A DNA stretch of 64,000 nt from Streptomyces sp. TN58 (GTDB lineage Bacteria; Actinomycetota; Actinomycetes; Streptomycetales; Streptomycetaceae), in contig NZ_CP018870.1 of NCBI RefSeq assembly GCF_001941845.1, positions 7,230,001 through 7,294,000 on the forward strand, in the 5' to 3' direction. Numbering within the stretch: position 1 is the first letter of the stretch; each line of letters begins with the position of its first letter. The notes beneath the pieces are model-generated. The model was not told the origin of the DNA. It did no database searches and worked only from the letters and a program-made list of their open reading frames with translations. Positions 51,358 through 59,175 of this stretch are shown here, one piece after another. The translations under genes and the position numbers were made by a program.

Positions 51358-51957
51358 GTGAACGTGTCCCAGGCCGCCGGCGGCGGAGCGGGCGTCCCCG
51401 GCTTCCTCGGGGTCGCCCCCACGCCCCGGACCGCCGTGGTGTGGCTCCCCCCGGCGGCACTGTGGCCCGCCCTCCAGAGCATCCGGGCCGAGCACGACCC
51501 CCAGATCCGGCGCTGGCCGCCGCACGTCAACCTGCTCTTCGGCTTCGTACCCGAGGCCGACTTCGCCCGCGCCGCGCCACTGCTGGCGGCCGCCGCGGCC
51601 GGCATCGAGCCGTTCGACATCAGGCTCAGCGGAGTGCGGGCGTTCCGGCACCGCGGCTGCGCCACCGTGTGGCTCGACCCCGCCGCCGCCGGCCTCGCAC
51701 CGTGGACGGCGCTCCAGGAGAGCCTCGCGGAGCCCTTCCCGGCATGCCGCGGCCGGTTCCCGGTGTTCACACCGCACCTCTCGCTCGGCCGCACCCGCAC
51801 CCCCCGGCCCCTGGCCGCGGAATGCGCGGCCCGCCTGGGCAGCACGGCGGCCCGGGTCGACGAGATCGTGCTGCTCTCCCGCCGCGGTGACGAGCCCATG
51901 CGGCCCCGTGCCGTGATCGGCCTGGGCACGGCCACCACCACATGGTCAGCGCACTGA
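51358..51957 (+). CDS. 2H phosphoesterase (2'-5' RNA ligase family)
   Basis: A 199-residue protein with two copies of the H-x-[ST/N]-hydrophobic motif. His56 is in [10 protein letters not shown] and His140 is in TPHLSLGR, about 84 residues apart, as in the LigT/2H family that acts on cyclic or 2'-5' phosphodiesters of RNA or nucleotides. The first motif has Asn in place of Ser/Thr, a variant seen in some family members. GTG 51358 follows a -10-like CATCAT. It is single, with no RNA-repair partner nearby. Confidence 0.85.
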   Translation: MNVSQAAGGGAGVPGFLGVAPTPRTAVVWLPPAALWPALQSIRAEHDPQIRRWPPHVNLLFGFVPEADFARAAPLLAAAAAGIEPFDIRLSGVRAFRHRGCATVWLDPAAAGLAPWTALQESLAEPFPACRGRFPVFTPHLSLGRTRTPRPLAAECAARLGSTAARVDEIVLLSRRGDEPMRPRAVIGLGTATTTWSAH

Positions 51958-52031
51958 AACCGGATCCGCCGGCCCGTCCTCCGCCGGGGACGCCTGCGGC
52001 AGGGCGGCACGCAGGCGCTCCAGGAGGGCCC

Positions 52032-52550
52032 GCGCCGTTCCGCTCCCGCGGGGGTGGCGGTTTGGGGGTGGCCCCCGGGCCGGTGGTGCTGGGGCTCTGC
52101 CCCAGGCCCCGCGCCTCAAGCGCCGGCGGGGCTGGTGTGGTGCGGGCGGTCGCGGGGCCGGGCAGGGGTGTCTCCTCGGCTCGGCGAGCGCGAGCGATCA
52201 CCACGGTGCTCGGTGGTGACGCCTCGTCCTGCGGGGACACCCCTGCCCGTCCCCGCTCCAACCGCGACGAGGGGGTGTCAGGAGGCGCCTTGGGCGGCTG
52301 CCGGGTACGGGCGAATGCACTGCCGTGGGGTGGGGACACGGCGGAGTGTCCCCGCAGGACGAGCGCGCACCACCGACCCACCTCCGCAATCCTGGGCACC
52401 GCGCGAGCCGAGGAGACATTCCGGCGGGGCACCACCCCACACCACCCAAGCCCCGCCGGCGATTGAGGCGCGGGGTCTGGGGCAGCGCCCCAGCACCACC
52501 GACCCGGGCCGACGCCCGAAACCGCCACCCCCGCGGGAGCGGAAGGGCGC
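52032..52550. repeat. 519-bp imperfect giant inverted repeat (intergenic)
   Basis: The two arms (about 52032-52285 and 52300-52550) are reverse complements over most of their length with small mismatches and indels. Matched blocks include CCGCTCCCGCGGGGGTGGCG with its inverse at 52517-52542, and CCCCGCGCCTCAA with its inverse at 52468-52482. The central unmatched part is near 52285-52300. It lies in a 635-bp gene-free gap between convergent genes. The C/G-rich words resemble dispersed repeats common in Streptomyces intergenic DNA. Transcribed, it would fold into a very long hairpin. Open frames across it are symmetric shadows. Confidence 0.8.
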
Positions 52551-52592
52551 CGGGTCTGGGGCGGAGCCCCAGCAGCCGCCCGGGGCAGCCGG

Positions 52593-52781
52593 TCAGGTCT
52601 GGGGCGGGTTGCCCTGGTCGCGCCGCATCTGCTCCCTGAGCTTGTCCTGCGCGGTGTCCACATGGCGGCTGTACTTGCCCTGCGTCTTGCCGTCGACGTA
52701 GTCGCCGGCCTTGTCGATGCCCTGGTCGGCCTGGCTCTCGTGACCGCGCAGCATCTGCTTGAGCTTGTCCATCATCGACAT
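52593..52781 (-). CDS. Rv0909/MT0933-type antitoxin-like small protein
   Basis: A 62-residue charged, helical protein: SMMDKLKQMLRGHESQADQG, IDKAGDYVDGKTQGKY, then DTAQDKLREQM. This layout matches the MT0933-like antitoxin family, whose Mycobacterium member partners the Rv0910 toxin. No START/SRPBCC-like toxin gene is adjacent, and many Streptomyces homologues stand alone and may be stress proteins. ATG 52781 has AAGGAGG upstream. Confidence 0.8.
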   Translation of the reverse strand: MSMMDKLKQMLRGHESQADQGIDKAGDYVDGKTQGKYSRHVDTAQDKLREQMRRDQGNPPQT

Positions 52782-52886
52782 GACGGCCTCCTTCGGGTTC
52801 GTCCCCCACGGCAAGGGTTGCCGATGATCGACCTGGCCGCATCCGCGAGGCTCTGACCTCGCCGGATACCGGTACGCCGCCGGCCG

Positions 52887-53204
52887 TCAGAGGCTGACGC
52901 GCTCCCCTTTCCGGCGGACCGCGCGGGCGATCAGGCCGAGCAGGTAGGCGTGGAAGAGGTACGAGAACGCCAGGATGCACCAGATGACGGCGCCGGTCTG
53001 CGCCCACGCCCCCAGCGAGTTGACCACCGAAAGCAGGAGGGCCCCGGTGGGGACGGCCAGCATCAGGGCGAATATCCCGGCCGTCTGGTCGCCTCCGTCG
53101 CCGGCGCCTGCCAGCAGCAGGAGCGCGGCCAGGCCGAGGTAGGTCCCCGACAGCCAGTTGCCGAAGGTGAGGACGGCGAAGGTGCGCACCGGTCCAGAAC
53201 GCAT
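52887..53204 (-). CDS. SCO4225-type small membrane protein
   Basis: A 105-residue protein with three to four membrane segments (about 8-32, 42-62, 68-95). It resembles the Streptomyces SCO4225 family, of unknown function. It diverges from a small hypothetical gene across a gap carrying a TetR-like palindrome. Confidence 0.78.
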   Translation of the reverse strand: MRSGPVRTFAVLTFGNWLSGTYLGLAALLLLAGAGDGGDQTAGIFALMLAVPTGALLLSVVNSLGAWAQTGAVIWCILAFSYLFHAYLLGLIARAVRRKGERVSL

Positions 53205-53277
53205 GGGACTCCTCGTGTTGCCCGGGTGGGACGGCCTTGATGATCACCATGGTGGGGCCGGCCCGCCGGGCGCGTCA

Positions 53278-53304
53278 GAGTACGCGTACTCAGTGGACGT
53301 ACTC
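53278..53304. promoter_or_regulatory. 14-bp perfect palindrome plus extra half-site
   Basis: GAGTACGCGTACTC at 53278-53291, with a third GTACTC at 53299-53304. This is typical of a TetR-family operator. It lies between divergent genes at 53204 and 53369. No regulator gene is adjacent. Confidence 0.55.
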
Positions 53305-53368
53305 ATTGCGGGCGGCCGACGCGCTGCCAATGGGCGGGACACGGCGGTCGGCATGGAACGATCTCCGC

Positions 53369-53605
53369 ATGACAGAGAGCATGAGCCCGTACATGTCCTC
53401 GGCGCGGGTCACAGTCCTGGGGGTGCAGCCCGGTGACCCGCCGTTCCGGATCGTCGAGATCGACGGGGAGGTGGTCCGTATGGCGACATCCATGACCGAT
53501 GTGATCCTGGCTGCCGCGGATGCGGGGATCACCATCCACGACCTCGACGATCCGGACGCGGTCCGCTGGGTCGGCGGCGGGAAACTGACCTGGCGGCTGC
53601 ACTAG
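53369..53605 (+). CDS. small hypothetical protein
   Basis: A 78-residue cytosolic protein. The central VLGVQPGDPPFRIVEIDGEV and a C-terminal IHDLDDPDAVRWVGGGKLTW suggest a small alpha/beta fold. It is not recognised. AACGAT six bases before ATG 53369 suggests a leaderless message. The G/C pattern of codon positions is normal for the genome. Confidence 0.65.
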   Translation: MTESMSPYMSSARVTVLGVQPGDPPFRIVEIDGEVVRMATSMTDVILAAADAGITIHDLDDPDAVRWVGGGKLTWRLH

Positions 53606-53749
53606 CCCTTCACTGTGCCGGGCGGCTGCGCCGTGCCGTCGCCCGCTTGCAGGTCACACGCACCACCGAGAAAGGATCGGTGACCAGGGGGCGTTCGACG
53701 TCGACGCGCGTGCGCCGGTCACTGCCGGGCAGGCGGTGCGGAGGATCGC

Positions 53750-54247
53750 TCAGGTGGCGCGTCCGTATCGGACCGCTCTGCTCCAGATCCGTTCCAGGCG
53801 CACGGTCGTGCCGGGACGCGGAGCGTGCCAGATCCTGTTGTTGCCGGCGTAGATGCCGACGTGGGTCATGGTCGCTCCCCGGGGGAAGAAGACCAGGTCA
53901 CCGGCCGTGCGGTCGGCGGCGGGGATGTGGCGGGTGTGCTCGTACTGCTGGTCGGCGGTGCGTGGGAGGCGTTTGCCGGCCTTCTTGAAGGCGTAGAGGG
54001 TCAGGCCCGAGCAGTCGAAGCGTCTGGGGCCGGTGGCGCCGTAGGCGTACGGCGAGCCCTGTTTGGAGGCGGCCACCTTGACGGCTTTCGCGCCGTACGA
54101 CGGCGCCGCGTGAGCCGGGTCCGTGGGGCCGGCGAGGGCGCCGGCCGCGAGGAGCAGTATGAAGAAGACGGCGCGTGCTCTGGGGCAACAGCACATCGGA
54201 GAAGTGCCCTTGAGGGCCTTTCGGAAGTCGGTCCTGGAGCAGGACAT
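53750..54247 (-). CDS. secreted NlpC/P60 peptidoglycan hydrolase
   Basis: A 165-residue exported cell-wall endopeptidase. The signal peptide is about 1-48 and carries an unusual CCC run (MCCCPRAR) before the hydrophobic VFFILLLAAGALAG. The NlpC/P60 domain has Cys79 in RFDCSGL, His129 in MTHVGIY and His141 in IWHAP. This is a minimal domain without SH3 or LysM cell-wall targeting. The likely substrate is a gamma-D-Glu-diaminopimelate bond in peptidoglycan stems. ATG 54247 has GGAGG seven bases upstream. The 261-bp gap before the MFS gene shows no riboswitch of the ydaO type. Confidence 0.92.
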   Translation of the reverse strand: MSCSRTDFRKALKGTSPMCCCPRARAVFFILLLAAGALAGPTDPAHAAPSYGAKAVKVAASKQGSPYAYGATGPRRFDCSGLTLYAFKKAGKRLPRTADQQYEHTRHIPAADRTAGDLVFFPRGATMTHVGIYAGNNRIWHAPRPGTTVRLERIWSRAVRYGRAT

Positions 54248-54508
54248 CGTGACACCTCCGCAATCGGTTGGCAGGCGACGATTCAGATCAGTGGCCTGGT
54301 CCTGTTCTCGGTGGCAGTCGTCTTGGCTCTGACGGCGGACCAGTTTTCCCGCACGCCCTGTTTCGGCCGCATCGGACACGATGTGATTTGTCCCGATTTT
54401 GCGTTCGATTCGAGATGATACGAACAGATGACCATCAGGCCGCCGCCGTTGTGCTGAATCGGGACGCCGACAGGCATCGGCCCGCCGCGGAGCGGGCACG
54501 CAGCACGG

Positions 54509-55819
54509 GTGAGCCCGACCGAACTGCTCCCGGCGCCGCCGCCCCGCACCGCGGCCCGCCGAGCCCTGCTCGCCGGTTCGGCGGGCAACCTCGTCGAGTG
54601 GTACGAGTTCGGCGTCTACGGCTGCTTCGCCACCGTCATCGCGGCCAACTTCTTCACCCCGCACGCCGGAAGCCCCGGCGGCGGCGCCGAAGCGCTGGTC
54701 ACCACCTACGCCTCGTTCGCCCTCGCCTTCTTCTTCCGGCCCGTCGGAGCCCTCCTGTTCGGGCGTATCGGTGACCGCTTCGGCCGCCGCCCCACCCTCG
54801 TGCTCGTCGTCGGCCTCATGACGCTCGCCACCACCCTGATCGGACTGCTCCCCACGCGCGCCGACATTGGAGCCGCGGCGCCCTGGCTGCTCACGTTCCT
54901 GCGCGTGCTCCAAGGGCTGTCCGCCGGAGGCGAGTTCGGCGGAGCGGTGTCCCTGATGGTGGAGTACGCGCCACCCGGCCGCCGCGGCCTCTACGGCGCA
55001 TGGCAGTCCTTCACCGTCGCCCTCGGCCTGCTGGCCGGTGCCGGCACGGCGGCGGCCCTGGCCACCGCCCTGCCGGCCGGGGCGCTGTACGCGTGGGGGT
55101 GGCGGATCCCGTTCCTGCTGGCCCTGCCGCTGGGCATCGTCGCGCTGTGGCTGCGCACGGCGTTGGAGGAGCCCCCGGGCGGGCCGCCCACCGCCGCGCT
55201 CCGCCGGGCCGGCACAACCACCCTGGCGGAACAGGCGCGTGCCGTCGCACTCGGCATCGGACGGATCCTGGGCTGGTCGGCGGCCGGCTACACCTTCCTC
55301 GTCGTGCTGCCGTCCCATCTGCAGTCCGCGCTCGGCGCGTCGTTCCGCGACGCCCTGCTGGCCACCACCCTCGTCAACCTCGGCTTCGCCGCGTCGATCC
55401 TGCCCGCCGGACTGCTCAGCGACCGCGTCGGGAGGCGCCCCGTCATGCTCGCCGGCGCGCTGGGGATCGCCGTACTCGCCCACCCCCTGCTGGACTTGCT
55501 CCAGTCGCCCGGGGTGTCCCCGCACACCCGGGCCGCGGCCGTCCTCGCGGCCGGCGCGCTGGTGGGCCTGCTCGCCGGACCCGGGCCGGCCATGCTGGCC
55601 GAGATGTTCCCCCGACGCGTCCGCTGTACCGGGCTCGGACTCTCCTACTCCCTCGCCAACGCCGTGTTCTCCGGCTGTGCGGGGCTCGTCGTCACCACGC
55701 TCACCGCCAGGACCGGGGACACCGCGGTCCCCGCCCACTACGCCGCCGGCGCCTGCGCCGTCAGCGCCGCGGCGCTGCTGACCCTGCGCGGCGACGACCA
55801 CCGGGAGCCGCTGCGATGA
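54509..55819 (+). CDS. MFS transporter of the metabolite:H+ symporter (MHS) type
   Basis: A 436-residue transporter with twelve membrane segments. GNLVEWYEFGVYG in the first helix is the MHS hallmark shared by ProP, KgtP and ShiA. RIGDRFGRRP between helices 2 and 3 and LSDRVGRRP between helices 8 and 9 are the MFS loops. GTG 54509 was chosen; no clear ribosome site is seen. Its stop overlaps the anmK start by four bases (ATGA), so the two are one operon. A role in importing a cell-wall sugar or related acid is inference. Confidence 0.92.
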   Translation: MSPTELLPAPPPRTAARRALLAGSAGNLVEWYEFGVYGCFATVIAANFFTPHAGSPGGGAEALVTTYASFALAFFFRPVGALLFGRIGDRFGRRPTLVLVVGLMTLATTLIGLLPTRADIGAAAPWLLTFLRVLQGLSAGGEFGGAVSLMVEYAPPGRRGLYGAWQSFTVALGLLAGAGTAAALATALPAGALYAWGWRIPFLLALPLGIVALWLRTALEEPPGGPPTAALRRAGTTTLAEQARAVALGIGRILGWSAAGYTFLVVLPSHLQSALGASFRDALLATTLVNLGFAASILPAGLLSDRVGRRPVMLAGALGIAVLAHPLLDLLQSPGVSPHTRAAAVLAAGALVGLLAGPGPAMLAEMFPRRVRCTGLGLSYSLANAVFSGCAGLVVTTLTARTGDTAVPAHYAAGACAVSAAALLTLRGDDHREPLR

Positions 55820-57024
55820 GGGTGATCGGCCTGATGTCCGGGACCTCGTACGACGCCGTGGACGCGGCCGCCTGCGACCTCGACCACCGGCCCGGGGACG
55901 GCACGCTGCACCTCACCCCGTTGGGCATGGTGAGCGAGCCGTACCCGGAAGACCTGCGCGGCGAGCTCGCGCGGGCCCTGCCCCCGGCGCCCACCGCACT
56001 CGCCGACGTGTGCCGTCTCGACACCCGCATCGGACAGGCCTTCGGCCGGCTCGCCGTACGCGCCGACCGCGAACTGTGCCGGGGGAGCGCGGAGTTGATC
56101 GCCTCGCACGGGCAGACCGTGTACCACTGGGCCGCGGACGGACGGGTCCACGGAACCCTCCAGCTCGGCGAGCCCGCCTGGATCGCCGAGGCCACCGGGC
56201 GCCCGGTCGTCTCCGGCTTCCGGACGCGCGACGTCGCCGCCGGCGGGCAGGGCGCCCCCCTCGTCGGCCTGATCGACCTGATGCTGCTGCGCGGCCGGAC
56301 CGGAGTGCCGGCCGCCCTGAACATCGGGGGCATCGCCAACGTCACCGTCGTACCCCGGCACGGCGCTCCCGTGGCCTTCGACACCGGCCCGGGCAACGCC
56401 CTGATCGACGCCGCGGTACGCGAGCTGAGCGGCGGGCGGCTCGCGTACGACGAGGGCGGCGCGCTCGCGGCCTCCGGACGCGTCCACGAAGGCCTCCTGC
56501 GACGGTTGCTCACCGAGCCGTACTACCGGCTGCCCGCCCCGCGGACGACCGGCAAGGAACTGTTCCACCAGGGGTATCTCCGTTCCCACCTGGGGGAGTT
56601 CGGGCAGCTGCCGCCGCAGGACGTCGTCGCGACACTGACGCGCCTCACAGCCCGGACCGTCGCCGACGCGTTGCGGCCGCTGGGCGCCACCGAGGTGTTC
56701 GCCTCGGGAGGCGGGGTGCGCAACCCGACGCTGACCGCGATGCTGCGCGCCGAACTGGCCGGCACGCGGCTGCGCGCCTCGGAGGAACTGGGGCTGCCCG
56801 CCGCGGCGAAGGAGGCGTACGCGTTCGCCGTACTCGGCTACCTCACCGTGCACGGCCTCCCCGGCAACGCACCCGGCTGCACCGGGGCGGCCGGGCCCCG
56901 GGTCCTGGGGTCGATCACCCCCGGCAGCGGCCCGCTACGACTGCCGGCCCCGGCGCCCCTCGCCCCGAGCTCCCTGTCCCTGCGGGCGGACGGCCCCGAC
57001 GCACGGCCAACCGCGCCGCCCTGA
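55816..57024 (+). CDS. anmK: anhydro-N-acetylmuramic acid kinase AnmK
   Basis: A 402-residue kinase that opens and phosphorylates 1,6-anhydro-MurNAc in peptidoglycan recycling. Blocks include VIGLMSGTSYDAVDAA, IASHGQTVYH, LQLGEPAWIAEATG, NIGGIANVT, FDTGPGNALIDA and FASGGGVRNP, all typical of AnmK. The C-terminal 40 residues are Pro/Ala/Ser-rich and beyond the normal family end. ATG 55816 overlaps the transporter stop. MurQ and NagZ are not adjacent. Confidence 0.95.
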   Translation: MRVIGLMSGTSYDAVDAAACDLDHRPGDGTLHLTPLGMVSEPYPEDLRGELARALPPAPTALADVCRLDTRIGQAFGRLAVRADRELCRGSAELIASHGQTVYHWAADGRVHGTLQLGEPAWIAEATGRPVVSGFRTRDVAAGGQGAPLVGLIDLMLLRGRTGVPAALNIGGIANVTVVPRHGAPVAFDTGPGNALIDAAVRELSGGRLAYDEGGALAASGRVHEGLLRRLLTEPYYRLPAPRTTGKELFHQGYLRSHLGEFGQLPPQDVVATLTRLTARTVADALRPLGATEVFASGGGVRNPTLTAMLRAELAGTRLRASEELGLPAAAKEAYAFAVLGYLTVHGLPGNAPGCTGAAGPRVLGSITPGSGPLRLPAPAPLAPSSLSLRADGPDARPTAPP

Positions 57025-57048
57025 GGGCCGGCGCCCCGGCCGGGCCGG

Positions 57049-57549
57049 TCACCTGCCCACGATCTTGCGGACGTTCTCGATGCTGCCGCAGTCCGACGCG
57101 AGCTGCCTCTCCCGCTCCCGCAGGAACGCCGCGCCCAGCTCGGCCCTGCGCTCGTCGGGGACGTTCTCCCGGGTGCCGTTGAGGATGGTCCGCTCCTCCT
57201 CGTCCAGATGGTGGGAGACCGCCTTGACGAGGTCCTCCAGGCGCTCGTCCCACTCCTCGGAGCCGACGTCCTCCACCTCCAGGAGCCTCAGCAGCGCCTC
57301 GTTGCCCTCGGCGTGCTCCTCCTCGCCGTGCTCCACCTCGTCGTCGTCGACGCCCCGGAAACGCTTGAGCGCGCCGTACACCTCGGCCTCCTCGGCCTCG
57401 CCGTGCGCGATGAGCAACGCCGAGAACTCGTCCCGGGCCGCCTCGCGGTCGGCCTCGATGCTCCGCATCCGGCGGAAGAGCTCCTCCATCGTGCGGTGGT
57501 CCTTGAGGATCACCGCGACCACGTCCTGGCCCTTGCCCTGGTCCGCCAT
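57049..57549 (-). CDS. hemerythrin-domain protein
   Basis: A 166-residue four-helix protein. Iron-binding positions fit the hemerythrin HHE pattern: KDHRTMEELF, HGEAEEAEVY, EHGEEEHAEG and VSHHLDEEERTI. Streptomyces carry several such proteins linked to oxidative or osmotic stress; the ligand (oxygen, NO or iron) is unknown. It converges on anmK. Confidence 0.93.
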   Translation of the reverse strand: MADQGKGQDVVAVILKDHRTMEELFRRMRSIEADREAARDEFSALLIAHGEAEEAEVYGALKRFRGVDDDEVEHGEEEHAEGNEALLRLLEVEDVGSEEWDERLEDLVKAVSHHLDEEERTILNGTRENVPDERRAELGAAFLRERERQLASDCGSIENVRKIVGR

Positions 57550-57799
57550 TCCACACGCCTCCTCGATCGGTGTTCACGGTCTCCTCGCGCCTGCTCGCTC
57601 GCCGCGCCCTGAAACCCTCCGACCACCCGCGATCAGCGGCGGAGCACCTTGCGGGGACACCCGGCCGCCGAGCAGGCGGTCTGGTCCCGGCCAGGGCCGG
57701 ATGGGCCACGGCCGCCCGCGCGCGGCCGTGTCTGCACCGGCATCGACGCCGCCGGTGCCATCGTGGGCCCCCGCGCTCCGTCTCCCTGGAGGTCCCGCC

Positions 57800-58993
57800 G
57801 TGTCCCCACGCCCGTACGGCCACGCCCGCCGGATCGGTCCGTCCCTGGCCGCCGCCACCGTCGTGTGCGGCGCCCTGCTCGGCGTCTGTGTGCCGCCCGC
57901 GCAGGCCGTCGCGGACCGCAACCCGCCGCCGCTTACCGGCGCGGACCTCCGCCAGGAGCTCCGCGACCTCGTCGACCGCCCCGACGGGCCCCCCGGAGTC
58001 ATCGCCGTCCTGCGCGACGGCGACCGTACGAAGGTCTACCGCGCGGGCGTGGCCGACCTGGAGAACGGCCGGCCGCCGAGCGCGACCGACCACATGCGCA
58101 TCGCCAGCGTCGCCAAGGCCTTCAGCGGGGCCGTGGCCCTGAGCCTCGTCGACCGCGGTCGGCTGAGCCTGGACTCCACCATCGGCGAGGTCCTGCCCGA
58201 CCAGCCCGCCGCCTGGCACGAGGTGACCCTGCGCCAACTCCTCAACCACACCAGCGGGCTGCCCGACTACTCGGCCTCCCAGGAGTTCCGCGACATCGTC
58301 TCGGCGGATCCCCGCCACCGCTTCGACTCGCGCCGCCTGCTGGAGTTCGTCGCCGGCGAGGACCTCGCGTTCCGGCCGGGCAGCCGCTACCAGTACTCCA
58401 ACTCCGACAACATCGCCGTCGCCCTCATGGCCGAGGCCGCCACCGGAAGCCGGTACGAGACGCTGCTGCGCGAGCTCGTGTACCGGCCGCTCGGCCTGAC
58501 CGCCACCAGCCTGCCCCAGGGCTACCGGCTGCCCGTACCCTTCCTCCACGGCTACCAGATCGACCCGGAGGAAGGGCCCGTCGACGTCAGCGAGGCCGTG
58601 AGCGCCTCCGGAGCCTGGGCGGCGGGGGGCATCGTCTCGACCCCCAAGGACCTGACCGCCTTCATCCGGGGCTACGCGGGCGGCGCCCTCATCTCCGACC
58701 GCACCCGCCGTCAGCAGTTCCGGTTCATCCCCGGTGCGCTGTCCCAGCCCCCCGGCCCGGGCCGCACCGACGCTGGCCTGGCCATCTACCGCTACACCAC
58801 CCGCTGCGGGACGGTGTACGGTCACACCGGCAACACGCCCGGCTACACACAGCTCGCGGCGGCCACCGCGGACGGCAGCCGCTCGCTGACCTTCACGATC
58901 ACCACCCAGACGTCACTGACCGCCAACCCGGACCTGCTCGCGCGGGTCCGGGACGTCCAGGAGGACTTCGTGTGCGCCCTGCTGCGCGGGTGA
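57800..58993 (+). CDS. secreted serine hydrolase, beta-lactamase / D-Ala-D-Ala carboxypeptidase family
   Basis: A 397-residue class C-like penicillin-recognising hydrolase. The signal peptide is about 1-37 (SLAAATVVCGALLGVCVPPAQA). The active site has SVAK (Ser103, Lys106), the YSN triad near 205 and HTGNTPG in place of KTG. This HTG form is usual in D-alanyl-D-alanine carboxypeptidases and esterases of family S12. GTG 57800 follows GGAGG by seven bases. It may trim peptidoglycan; beta-lactam resistance is not implied. Confidence 0.92.
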   Translation: MSPRPYGHARRIGPSLAAATVVCGALLGVCVPPAQAVADRNPPPLTGADLRQELRDLVDRPDGPPGVIAVLRDGDRTKVYRAGVADLENGRPPSATDHMRIASVAKAFSGAVALSLVDRGRLSLDSTIGEVLPDQPAAWHEVTLRQLLNHTSGLPDYSASQEFRDIVSADPRHRFDSRRLLEFVAGEDLAFRPGSRYQYSNSDNIAVALMAEAATGSRYETLLRELVYRPLGLTATSLPQGYRLPVPFLHGYQIDPEEGPVDVSEAVSASGAWAAGGIVSTPKDLTAFIRGYAGGALISDRTRRQQFRFIPGALSQPPGPGRTDAGLAIYRYTTRCGTVYGHTGNTPGYTQLAAATADGSRSLTFTITTQTSLTANPDLLARVRDVQEDFVCALLRG

Positions 58994-59036
58994 CCGGCCC
59001 CGAGCCCGCACCCCCGAGCCTGAGCCTCTGAGCTGG

Positions 59037-59070
59037 CGGGCGCGCACGGCCGAGCGGCCCTGCGCGCCCG
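59037..59070 (+). terminator. hairpin after the serine hydrolase
   Basis: CGGGCGCGC (59037-59045) pairs with GCGCGCCCG (59062-59070), with a second small stem inside. Confidence 0.5.
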
Positions 59071-59175
59071 ACACGGAGGCGGCGTAACCTGGTCGGACCG
59101 CCACTGAACGCGCGCGCCGCAAGCGCGGTGCGCGCACCCGTACACCCCGCCGCGAACGATCCAGGGAGGCGGCGA

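Noticed and set aside
52054..52701. Overlapping open frames across the giant inverted repeat
   Set aside because: The frames mirror each other because the DNA is self-complementary; there is no ribosome site, family match or codon-position bias distinct from the opposite strand.
54248..54508. c-di-AMP (ydaO) riboswitch upstream of the NlpC/P60 gene
   Set aside because: Such riboswitches often precede cell-wall hydrolase genes in Streptomyces, but the conserved core words could not be found on the minus strand.
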